This document shows, piece by piece, positions 52,290-60,807 of a DNA stretch of 64,000 nucleotides. The notes below the pieces were generated by a model. It searched no databases. It saw only the letters and a program-made list of their open reading frames with translations, and was not told the DNA's origin. Each line of letters begins with the position of its first letter. The stretch's first letter is position 1. Made by a program: the position numbers and the translations under genes. This DNA is from Bacteroidales bacterium. Lineage in GTDB: Bacteria; Bacteroidota; Bacteroidia; Bacteroidales; Muribaculaceae. The stretch spans positions 1 to 64,000 of the forward strand of contig JAAVFI010000024.1 of NCBI GenBank assembly GCA_014800815.1. Direction: 5' to 3'.

Positions 52290-54833
52290 ATGACTAAACA
52301 AAGCATTGCAGCTCTCGCGCTGCTTTTTGCTGTTTCCGGAGCTTACGCCAAGACCCTTACTCCGGAAGAAGCTCTTGCAAGACTTGAATCGTCTTCTGCA
52401 CAGAAGGCTCCCTCGCGTATGCGTGCCGGTGCGCGTCTTGCACACACTACAATGACCGAAAAGGGCAACCCTGCTGTGTACCTCTTCAACGCCGCAGGCG
52501 GTAAAGGTTTCATGGCTGTCAGCGCCGACGATTGCACCGAAGCTCTCCTCGGCTACTCCGACGAAGCTACTGTAGGCACTGAGATTCCCGAGCAGCTCGC
52601 TTGGTGGCTCGGCCAGTATGCCGAGCAGATCGAGTACCTCAATACCCTCGAAGCAAACGGTCAGAAGCCTATCAAATATGCTCCCAAGGCTGCCGACAGC
52701 CGCGAGTCTATCGCACCTATGATTAAGACTCAGTGGGACCAGGGCGCTCCCTACAACGATAAGTGTCCCACCAGCGGTACTACCCGCACATACACCGGTT
52801 GCGTGTCTACAGCCATGTCGCAGGTGATGAACTACTGGCAGTGGCCGACCAGAGGTGTAGGTCGTCTTACCTATACTTGCGAAGGCCTCAGCAAGAAGCT
52901 CTCGCTCAACCTCGGTCTCAAAGACTTTGACTGGGATAATATGCTCGATACATATACCCCCGGTAACTATACTACCGCTGAGGCTGCTGCCGTATCGTAC
53001 CTCATGCAGGCCACCGGCTATTCAGTGAAGATGGAATACGGTACAGATTCGTCGGGTGCTATGGAAATGTACATCGCTCCCGCTCTTATCGACAACTTCA
53101 AGTACAACGGCAATATCGAATACGTAATCCGTCAGTTCTACTCTTACTCAGAGTGGGAAGAACTCATCTACAACAACCTCAAGGAGTATGGTCCTGTGCT
53201 CTACGGCGGTAACTCGTTTATCGGCGGCGGTCACTCGTTCGTCTGCGACGGTTACGACAAAGACGGCTACTTCCACTTCAACTGGGGCTGGGCCGGTATG
53301 TCGGACGGCTACTTCAAGCTCGATGCTCTCAACCCCTACGCTCTCGGTACAGGTGGCGGCGGTGGCGGCGGCTTCAACTTCAGCCAGGCTGCCACTATCA
53401 ACATCCGTCCTGCTGTAGAAGGCGAAGTAGTAAAAGAAAAAGAACCCATGCTCGCTCAGTGCGGCTCGCTCTTCGGCGAAGTTAAGGAAGGTGTCCTGAA
53501 TCTCTACCTCGGCGTTGAAGCAGGTGCTATGTGGGTGAACTATAATCCCTACGACCTCAAGGTACAGATGGGCGCTCTCTTCGAACCCGAAAACGGCACT
53601 CCCGGCAAGCCCTTCATCTGCATGGTATCTGACCGTAAATTCGACCTTCCCCTCGGCTACGGTGTAGACCCCGACCAGCTCAAGCCCCAGGTTGACCTCA
53701 AGGTACCCTCCGAAGGCGGTTCGCTCGTAGACGGCACCTACAAGGTGACAGTCGTATGGTCTAACCCCGAGGAAGAAGATCCCGAATGGTACCCCGTACA
53801 CGCAAGCTACAACTACTCCAACTACATCACCCTCACCAAGAAAGGCAACGACTACAAAGTAACTGACGAACCCGTTTACCTCCTCGATGTCAAGGATGTG
53901 ACCGTGGGCGACATTTACGCAGGCCTCTGCATCCCCGTGAAGTTTACCGTTGAGAATACCACTCCCCGCGAACTCACCTCAGGCTTCGCTCCCGCTGTAG
54001 TCTACAACGAAAGCCTCTGCATGCTCGGCGAAAGTATCGAGGTATCTCTCAAGCCCGGCGAATCGCAGACCTTCGAGTACCTCGCAGAACTCCTCCAGGC
54101 TACTCAGAATCTGCCTACAGGTCAGACTGTTTACTTCACTTTCTTCGATGAATCCACCTACACCTTCTATGCCGATGATGTATGGATTGAGACCACTCTC
54201 AAGGCCAGCCCCGGCATCCCCCGTCCGGCTACCAAGGGTGCTCCCACTATCCGCGGTGCTCAGACCAAGATTGAAAGCGTAGACGGCGCCGATGTACCCG
54301 TATATCAGATCTACGACTCTCACGAGATGATTGCCGACTGCAAGGTAACTCTTGAAAGCGGCGTATTCTGCAACCTCCTCTTCGCTTGTACTATCCTTCC
54401 CACACCCCAGGGTCTCTCTGTAGTAAGCTATGCAGGCTATCCTCTGGAAATGGAAGTAGGTAAGGAATACGATTTCACTGCCAATATCGCCAACAGCGCA
54501 TACGCTGCCGACGTAGTTTACTCCCTCATGATGGGCTTCGACTACATGGGCCAGCTCGCACAGGTTGTTTCTGCAGGTCAGACTACAGGAAGTGAAAAGA
54601 CCGATACAGCTTACTTCCGCATCGTTTCTACCGGTGTAGAAAGCGTATCTGCCGACAAGGGTCTCAGCTTCAACAACGGCCTCGTGAACGCTGCCGATGC
54701 CGACATCGAAATCTTCAACACCGCAGGTGCCAAGGTTGCTGCCGGCTACAACGTGTTCGACACCGCTTCGCTCCCCGCAGGCGTCTACATCGTACGCGCC
54801 GCAGGCAAGACTATCAAGATTGCCGTTAAGTAA
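52290..54833 (+). CDS. C10-family cysteine protease (streptopain-like), secreted
   Basis: An 847-residue secreted protease. Signal peptide (about 1-20), then an inhibitory Spi-type prodomain (about 21-135, with YLFNAAGGKGFMAVSADD and LLGYSDE), then the C10 peptidase (about 140-375): catalytic Cys 171 in GCVSTAMSQVMNYW, His 315 in GGGHSFVCDGYD, an SpeB-like Gly-rich loop (GTGGGGGGGFNF) and the closing ATINIRP. Two beta domains and a sorting-type C-terminal tail (IEIFNTAGAKV, SLPAGVYIV) follow. Catalytic Cys and His are both present, so it is probably active. Homologues degrade host proteins in pathogens. The C-terminal tail links it to its five neighbours. Confidence 0.9.
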   Translation: MTKQSIAALALLFAVSGAYAKTLTPEEALARLESSSAQKAPSRMRAGARLAHTTMTEKGNPAVYLFNAAGGKGFMAVSADDCTEALLGYSDEATVGTEIPEQLAWWLGQYAEQIEYLNTLEANGQKPIKYAPKAADSRESIAPMIKTQWDQGAPYNDKCPTSGTTRTYTGCVSTAMSQVMNYWQWPTRGVGRLTYTCEGLSKKLSLNLGLKDFDWDNMLDTYTPGNYTTAEAAAVSYLMQATGYSVKMEYGTDSSGAMEMYIAPALIDNFKYNGNIEYVIRQFYSYSEWEELIYNNLKEYGPVLYGGNSFIGGGHSFVCDGYDKDGYFHFNWGWAGMSDGYFKLDALNPYALGTGGGGGGGFNFSQAATINIRPAVEGEVVKEKEPMLAQCGSLFGEVKEGVLNLYLGVEAGAMWVNYNPYDLKVQMGALFEPENGTPGKPFICMVSDRKFDLPLGYGVDPDQLKPQVDLKVPSEGGSLVDGTYKVTVVWSNPEEEDPEWYPVHASYNYSNYITLTKKGNDYKVTDEPVYLLDVKDVTVGDIYAGLCIPVKFTVENTTPRELTSGFAPAVVYNESLCMLGESIEVSLKPGESQTFEYLAELLQATQNLPTGQTVYFTFFDESTYTFYADDVWIETTLKASPGIPRPATKGAPTIRGAQTKIESVDGADVPVYQIYDSHEMIADCKVTLESGVFCNLLFACTILPTPQGLSVVSYAGYPLEMEVGKEYDFTANIANSAYAADVVYSLMMGFDYMGQLAQVVSAGQTTGSEKTDTAYFRIVSTGVESVSADKGLSFNNGLVNAADADIEIFNTAGAKVAAGYNVFDTASLPAGVYIVRAAGKTIKIAVK

Positions 54834-54859
54834 TCGGCTGTCTCCCCGATAACTCACAT

Positions 54860-54897
54860 ATCCGCCGGGACACGCTCCCGTGCCCCGGCGGATTTTT
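54860..54897 (+). terminator. Terminator after the C10 protease gene
   Basis: A 14-bp stem with one mismatch, 4-nt loop, followed by five T, 27 nt after the stop. Confidence 0.92.
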
Positions 54898-54953
54898 CAC
54901 TTCCTTCTCTTCTCTGTATCGCTGAATATCCACTATTAATCCAATAGATATAC

Positions 54954-57077
54954 ATGAAGAAACTTTACACTCTGCTTCTCTCTTTCTTCATACTCTCCGC
55001 TGCCGCCTTCAGTGCCGATGCGAAGAGTCTTACAGTGAAATGGGACAATCCCGGCGCTGTAAAACTGTGTATAGGCTCTCTTTCGCACGCCCCCTATATA
55101 CCTTCTTCCGATGCCACTTCGTACACCATCGATACCGATGATGACTATATATATGTAGCTGTCCTCCCCGCCGACGGTTATGCACTCGTAAAAGGTACAA
55201 ACAACAGTACCAGCAATGCCTACAAGAATTGCCGCGTGCAGACCAACGCCACCTACGGTCAGCTCATCTCCTGCTCATACTATGCGTCGACTCTCGCAAC
55301 TATGGGCGATACCCCCACTCTCACAATCGAGACCACCAAGGTAACCCGCGACGAGACATTCACCGTAGACGTGGAGAACGGCGCCGCATGTATCAATGCC
55401 GTATTCTCCACTCAGCTCATGTACTCGCCCGACCTCAGCAACGGCACCAACACCGTGCACTTCAACCCTGAGTTCGATACCGACCTCAACATCTTCATCA
55501 TCCCCGGCTTCGGTGCAAAAGAAATCTACAAGCTTGAGCTCAACGGCAAGGCTATAAGCTACAGCACTCTCTGGGGCTGCTGGCACGTAGGAGCAATCAA
55601 GGCCGGCGACAAGCTCACTATCCGTGTATTCGAAGGCGAAGAACCCGTCATCGAGTATTCGACCCTCACTATCGACGCCCCCGCAGGTACCGTGAGCAAT
55701 GTGCGCAACTTCACCACACAGAAGTTTATGGAGCTCCCCGCCGACGGCAAGCTCACTGTTCCCAACGGTTCCGACATCCGCGTGATTCTCAACCGCGAAG
55801 ACTTCGACTACACCGCATTTACCCTCGACGGCAAGAATATCACTTCGAGCTTCAACGCCGAGCTGGGCTACATCCAGTTCACCGTCGACCACGACGCCAC
55901 CCTCAAAATCGAGGCTGAAGAAATCATCTGGCCCGACGTGACCCTCACCGCCTACATCATGAATCCCGAAGGCGTACGACTCAACCTCGGATACTTCGAG
56001 ACCGACGACCACGCCGACCTCACCGACGGTACTCCACAGACCTCCGACCTCACCTTCACCACCACTATCACCTACGAAGACGAAGACCTCGGCACCGTGA
56101 CACAGATGAAGACATATGTGCTCAACGCCGCTCTCACACAGTCGTTCAAAGTCAAGGTGAACGCCAAGCGCCCCAACGTATTCGTGTCGCCCCTCCCCGG
56201 CTACTACATCAAGGCCGTACTCGCATGGGACGAAGACGAGGTACGCGAAGTGGGCTACGTAGCGTGCAACCTCGCGCAGCCCAAGAGCTACAGCTTCTAT
56301 GTAATCGCTGAGAAATTTATCCCCGACGCCAAGCTCGACGTCAACCTCCTGGGCGACTACAAGGTGCGCATTCTCCCCGATACACACATGAGCCTCCTGT
56401 GGGGCAACCCCGATGTTTCCTTCAACCTCAAGAAGGGCCTCCAGACACTCGACTTCCTGGCTTCCTACAGCCTTCCCTTCACTTTCGGCTCCGCAGAGCA
56501 GTTCCTCAACCTCGAGGCGTTCTACAACGGTGTGATCATCGAGCCTAACGAAGAGGGCTATTACGACATCCCCTACGTTCAGCCCTCCGACCCCGAGCTC
56601 GTGCCCATGCTCACCGTCAACAATACGGGTAAGATACAGTCGCAGGGTACTCTGGCAATCACCGGCGACGACAACGCCACCGTTACCTACGGCCCTGTTA
56701 AGACTCCCGCCGTTTCGCCATACACCTATCTCGTAGGCACCTCCGTAAGCGTCAAGCCCTCCGACCCCTCGCTCTCAGTTGCCGTTAACGGCGAACCCGT
56801 AGAAGGTGTCGACGGCGTGTATACCTTCGCCGTTGTCAAGAACATGAACAACGTTCTTATCGCCGAAAACGCCGGAGTAGAAAGCGTGGCTGCTCAGGCT
56901 CCCGCCCTCAGCTACGACGGCACTACAGTAAGCGCTCCCGGAGCCGACATCGAAGTGTACGCCCTCACAGGCGCATGCATCGCCAAGGCTCACGCTGCGT
57001 TCGATGCCTCACGTCTCCCCAAAGGCATATTTATAGTAAAAGCTGCCGGGCACACTCTCAAGATTGTGCGCCGATGA
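54954..57077 (+). CDS. Secreted protein, paralogue family member A
   Basis: A 707-residue protein with signal peptide (about 1-23). I recognise no named domain. Its plan is shared with the next two genes: N-terminal domain (about 25-220, KSLTVKWDNPG, ASTLATMGDTPTLTIE), second domain (about 225-320, beginning STLTIDAPAG), third with YIMNPEGVRL and GYYIKAVL, fourth with VNLLG, LLWGNP and GLQTLDFLA, fifth with TVNNTGK and TVTYGPVKTPAVSPYTYL, and the sorting-type tail (IEVYALTGACI, RLPKGIFIVKAAG). Probably a surface adhesin or binding protein, unproven. Terminators lie on both sides. Confidence 0.72.
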   Translation: MKKLYTLLLSFFILSAAAFSADAKSLTVKWDNPGAVKLCIGSLSHAPYIPSSDATSYTIDTDDDYIYVAVLPADGYALVKGTNNSTSNAYKNCRVQTNATYGQLISCSYYASTLATMGDTPTLTIETTKVTRDETFTVDVENGAACINAVFSTQLMYSPDLSNGTNTVHFNPEFDTDLNIFIIPGFGAKEIYKLELNGKAISYSTLWGCWHVGAIKAGDKLTIRVFEGEEPVIEYSTLTIDAPAGTVSNVRNFTTQKFMELPADGKLTVPNGSDIRVILNREDFDYTAFTLDGKNITSSFNAELGYIQFTVDHDATLKIEAEEIIWPDVTLTAYIMNPEGVRLNLGYFETDDHADLTDGTPQTSDLTFTTTITYEDEDLGTVTQMKTYVLNAALTQSFKVKVNAKRPNVFVSPLPGYYIKAVLAWDEDEVREVGYVACNLAQPKSYSFYVIAEKFIPDAKLDVNLLGDYKVRILPDTHMSLLWGNPDVSFNLKKGLQTLDFLASYSLPFTFGSAEQFLNLEAFYNGVIIEPNEEGYYDIPYVQPSDPELVPMLTVNNTGKIQSQGTLAITGDDNATVTYGPVKTPAVSPYTYLVGTSVSVKPSDPSLSVAVNGEPVEGVDGVYTFAVVKNMNNVLIAENAGVESVAAQAPALSYDGTTVSAPGADIEVYALTGACIAKAHAAFDASRLPKGIFIVKAAGHTLKIVRR

Positions 57078-57081
57078 TATC

Positions 57082-57119
57082 AAGCCGCCCCCGGACCTCG
57101 AACGGTCCGGGAGCGGCTT
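57082..57119 (+). terminator. Terminator after paralogue A
   Basis: Stem of 7 + 7 bp around a small CC/GA bulge, 6-nt loop, then TTT and later a T-rich stretch. Confidence 0.82.
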
Positions 57120-57126
57120 TCCTGAT

Positions 57127-57140
57127 TTTACAGGTGTAAA
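57127..57140. promoter_or_regulatory. Perfect 14-bp palindrome before paralogue B
   Basis: TTTACA-GG-TGTAAA, about 50 nt before the ATG of the gene at 57191. It has the form of a small operator. No consensus promoter is seen next to it. Confidence 0.35.
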
Positions 57141-57190
57141 GTTTATTCCTGATAAAAATTATTTCCACCACTTCTCACTGCGACAGTAAT

Positions 57191-59176
57191 ATGAAAAGAT
57201 TAAGATACCTGCTACTTGCCGCCCTCACAGGCGTCTCGGTGCTCGTTACGGCTGCCAAACCGCTCACCGTAAAGTGGAGCATCGCCGATGCCGTGACAGT
57301 GGTCACCGGCGGCCTCTACGAGACTCCCGTAGAGCTAACGGCAGGAGCTACCGAAATCACTTTCGCCGAAGCTCCCCGCTACGTCGCAGTATTTCCCGCA
57401 CAAGGCTACGCCCTGACCGGCGGCACCCTCAACAGCTCCGTGCCCGCCAACCGCCCCCTCAAGACCTCATTTACGAGCACCACGGGCCAGTATATAGCCT
57501 CGAGCTTCTACGCAAGCACTATCGACACTATGGGCGATAATCCCACCATGACCGTTGAAGTGGTCAAGGTTGAGCGCGAAGAGACCATGACTATCGAAAT
57601 CGAAAACGGTCTCGCATGCGTCGACGTGGCTTTCGAGAGTCTGCTCGGCTACCGTCCCGACCTCAAAGCCGGCACCAACATTGTAAAATTCAACCCCGAA
57701 TACGACCGTAGCATACTCGTGTCGCTTGTCTTCGGACAAGGCGCCGATACCCTCTACAAAGTAGAGTTCAACGGCGAACCGATTGCCAAATCTCTCCTCC
57801 GCCAGACATGGTCTATCAACTCTGTCGCCCCCGGCGATAAACTCACCATACGCGCTTTCGAGGGCGAAGAGCAGGCCCCCGTCTTCTGCGACTACACCAT
57901 TGCTGCTCCCGAAGGCGCTATCGCGTCGGTCTTCAACCTCTCAGAGTCGAAGTTTATCGATCTCGAAGGAGGCACCCTCAGCGTGCCCCGCGGTACCGAC
58001 CTCTACATCAACCTCAATACCACCGACTTCACATTCAAAGGCATCACCCTCAACGGCAATAGCCTCATGAGCAGCTTTAGCCAGGACTACAGCCGCCTCA
58101 CACTCACTGCCGACGAAGGCGGCGAACTCGTATTCGATGCCGAAGAACGCGAGTACTTCGACCTCCCGATGCGCGTCTACATCATGAATCCCGAAGGCGT
58201 GCGCCTCACAGCAGGCTCCTACCGAGACGGCGTAGAGCAGGACCTCTCGGGCGGCGAGGCAATCTCTGCCGACGAGATGATAGCGGGCTACGTACTCTCC
58301 GCCGACGAGACACGCAAGTTCAACCTCTCCGTGAACGAGCGCGCCCCCTATATGTACGTGCACGCCCGCAAAGGCTGGTACATCAAGGCTGTACTTGGCT
58401 TCGAAGAAGGTAGCTACGAACTCGTTAACCGCGTGGAATTCAACTATCAGCACCCCGACGTATACATCATAGCCGAACCCTTCGAAGACACCGCCTTCAT
58501 CAACGTCGACCTCCTCGGCACAGGTGCATACTCATTCTCCGCCAATACCGCCCTCTCGGGTATGTGGGACAATCCCGTGCACTCCTTCCGCCTCACCCGA
58601 GGTCTGCAGACTGTCGGATTCATAGCCGGATACGACGACCCCTTCAAGCTCAATGCTGCCGGCAGCCTCATCTTCGGTGTATATCTCGACGGCGTTGCCG
58701 TGATGCCCGACGACGACGGTAATTTCTTCGTCGGGTACACCGCTCCCGCTATCGAAGGCGTATATCCCAAAATCACTATCAACAACTCTGGCAAGGAGGT
58801 GTACAGCGGTGCCCTCAGCGTGGAAGGCGACCCCGGCGCCACCGTCACCTACGGCGATGTGCGCAACCCCGCAGTAAGCCCCTACACCTACCTCCAGGGC
58901 ACTCCCATATTCATCACACCCTCGATTGCCGACGCTGTAGTGTCGCTCAACGGCACACCCCTCACCGCGGGCGCCGACGGCACATTTACATTCCCCATGC
59001 CTATAGGCATCGCCAAGGTGACTATTGAGGAAAATACAGGTGTGGAAGGCGTAACAGCGGCACCCGAGGCCGAGTGCGAGTACTACAACCTCCAGGGCGT
59101 GCGCGTGGCCTCTCCCGCAGCCGGTGCGGTATATATCCGCCGAACAGGCAGCACCGCCACAAAGGTCAAACTCTAA
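57191..59176 (+). CDS. Secreted protein, paralogue family member B
   Basis: A 661-residue protein with signal peptide (about 1-21) and the same plan as the 54954 gene: KPLTVKWS, YASTIDTMGDNPTMTVE, DYTIAAPEG, YIMNPEGVRL, GWYIKAVL, VDLLG, GMWDNP, GLQTVGFIAGYDDPF, ITINNSGK, TVTYGDVRNPAVSPYTYL. Its tail is the shorter sorting type (CEYYNLQGVRVASP, AGAVYIRR). Matched segments along the whole length show tandem duplication and divergence. No terminator before the next gene (43 nt), so the two are probably co-transcribed. Confidence 0.75.
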   Translation: MKRLRYLLLAALTGVSVLVTAAKPLTVKWSIADAVTVVTGGLYETPVELTAGATEITFAEAPRYVAVFPAQGYALTGGTLNSSVPANRPLKTSFTSTTGQYIASSFYASTIDTMGDNPTMTVEVVKVEREETMTIEIENGLACVDVAFESLLGYRPDLKAGTNIVKFNPEYDRSILVSLVFGQGADTLYKVEFNGEPIAKSLLRQTWSINSVAPGDKLTIRAFEGEEQAPVFCDYTIAAPEGAIASVFNLSESKFIDLEGGTLSVPRGTDLYINLNTTDFTFKGITLNGNSLMSSFSQDYSRLTLTADEGGELVFDAEEREYFDLPMRVYIMNPEGVRLTAGSYRDGVEQDLSGGEAISADEMIAGYVLSADETRKFNLSVNERAPYMYVHARKGWYIKAVLGFEEGSYELVNRVEFNYQHPDVYIIAEPFEDTAFINVDLLGTGAYSFSANTALSGMWDNPVHSFRLTRGLQTVGFIAGYDDPFKLNAAGSLIFGVYLDGVAVMPDDDGNFFVGYTAPAIEGVYPKITINNSGKEVYSGALSVEGDPGATVTYGDVRNPAVSPYTYLQGTPIFITPSIADAVVSLNGTPLTAGADGTFTFPMPIGIAKVTIEENTGVEGVTAAPEAECEYYNLQGVRVASPAAGAVYIRRTGSTATKVKL

Positions 59177-59219
59177 GCAAATTATCAATATTATTAATAC
59201 TAATCCCCCGGATTTATTT

Positions 59220-60641
59220 ATGAAAAGACTGTACGGAATTCTGCTTGCCGCTATCTTAGGCCTCGGCTTCGCTGCCGCCGCCCAGGATGCAGAAGCAACA
59301 TATCCTATCACTTTCAACGTGCCCGACGGCATCATCGAGCGTGTCTACTACTGGGACGCCTCTGAGAGCCGATATATCTACTTCTATCCTCCTATAGAGA
59401 CCGTAATGGAGCTCCCCGCCGACGCGCTCGTCAAGCTTGATTTAGACAATGTCAACTGGGGCATAAGCCGTGCGCTCGTCAACAACACCAACATGATCTC
59501 AGGCGCCACTACCTTTGGCCAGATGACATTCTTCCTCGAAGGTCCTACCACAATTACTATCGAAGCTATCGACCTCTCGAGCACCACCACCGACTATATA
59601 ATCTATGCTGAGAATATGGAAGGCGTGAAGCTCCGCACAGCCTATCTGCTCACCGACGAGGGCGAACCCCTCGATGCCGGCGAAGGCTACGACATCAGAG
59701 GCGAGCTTCCCAAACTCGGCTACGGCTACGAATTCGACCCCGAAAAGACCAAAATGTACGTGGTGCCCGTCACCAACAAATACGGCAAGGTATGGGTGTC
59801 GCCCGCCGAAGGCTGGTATATACAGACCGTGCAGACTATCGAAGAAGACGAGCTCTCGGTAGTAGGTATCCTCACCACTCCCAACGCCCCCACAAGCTAC
59901 ATCATCGCCAAGAAATTTGAGAACGACGGTCAGATGACAGTAAACCTCATCGGCGACAAATCATGCACCGTAATGTCTCGCAACCCCACTTTCGGCATGT
60001 GGCAGAATCCCTACAACGGCATCCGTATACATCAGGGCTCGCAGACCGTTGATTTCGTCGAGGGTATGAACCTCGTGGACGGCGTTCCCTCTTTCGAGTT
60101 CTACATCCCCGCTGCCGGCAGCACAGGTGTAGTATATTTAAATGGCATAGAGTGCCCCCTCACTGTCAACGGCGATACCGGCGAACCCGTCGAAGGCCGC
60201 TTTGTGGTCGACTACGTTGCATCTACTCCCGCACCCGTAGTAACCGTTTACACCGGCAAGAACACCGCACAGTTCGGTACCCTCACTATCGAGGGCGACC
60301 CCGATGCCAAAATCCTCTCTACCCCCATGGCGTACACCGAAGACAGCCCCTGGCGCTTCTGTACCGCCGCTCCCGTAGAAGTGCAGCTCTCCGACCCCGG
60401 CTATCTTGCCGTATTCAACGGCGACGTGGTTGAGGCCGACAGCGAAGGCAAGCTCACTCTCACCCTCGTGAAAGGCACCAACACTCTCGAAATCGACCCC
60501 GCGGGCGTAGCAGGCGTTGTTGCCGGCGAGACCGCAGGAGTTGAGTACTTCAACCTCCAGGGCATCCGCGTGCAGACTCCCGCCAAGGGCGCTACCTATA
60601 TCAAGCGTCAGGGCTCTGCCGTTTCGAAAGTTATCTTCTGA
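59220..60641 (+). CDS. Secreted protein, short paralogue family member C
   Basis: A 473-residue protein with signal peptide (about 1-20, ATG at 59220; a longer frame from 59124 overlaps the previous gene). It lacks the first about 200 residues of members A and B and begins at their second domain (PITFNVPDGI, MELPADALVKLD), then continues with NMEGVKLRTA, GWYIQTVQ, VNLIG, GMWQNP, GSQTVDFVEG, LTIEGDPDAKI and the short tail (VEYFNLQGIRVQTP, GATYIKRQG). The N-terminal domain was lost in it or gained in the others. Function unknown. Confidence 0.75.
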   Translation: MKRLYGILLAAILGLGFAAAAQDAEATYPITFNVPDGIIERVYYWDASESRYIYFYPPIETVMELPADALVKLDLDNVNWGISRALVNNTNMISGATTFGQMTFFLEGPTTITIEAIDLSSTTTDYIIYAENMEGVKLRTAYLLTDEGEPLDAGEGYDIRGELPKLGYGYEFDPEKTKMYVVPVTNKYGKVWVSPAEGWYIQTVQTIEEDELSVVGILTTPNAPTSYIIAKKFENDGQMTVNLIGDKSCTVMSRNPTFGMWQNPYNGIRIHQGSQTVDFVEGMNLVDGVPSFEFYIPAAGSTGVVYLNGIECPLTVNGDTGEPVEGRFVVDYVASTPAPVVTVYTGKNTAQFGTLTIEGDPDAKILSTPMAYTEDSPWRFCTAAPVEVQLSDPGYLAVFNGDVVEADSEGKLTLTLVKGTNTLEIDPAGVAGVVAGETAGVEYFNLQGIRVQTPAKGATYIKRQGSAVSKVIF

Positions 60642-60648
60642 CAGCATA

Positions 60649-60684
60649 CCGGGGAGTGGCGGCAAATTCGCAGCCACCCCTCGG
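60649..60684 (+). terminator. Hairpin after member C
   Basis: A 12-bp stem with one mismatch and one G-U, then ATTTC; weaker than the other terminators here. Confidence 0.55.
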
Positions 60685-60807
60685 ATTTCAAAAAGTATAA
60701 TTTCAGCTTCAAAAACACTAAATAAACTAATTTATTCACACGAAAGAAGTCAGTAGCGCAGAAACTCCCGTTTCTCTCATACTGATTCTTGGAAACCGGA
60801 TTTAAAT

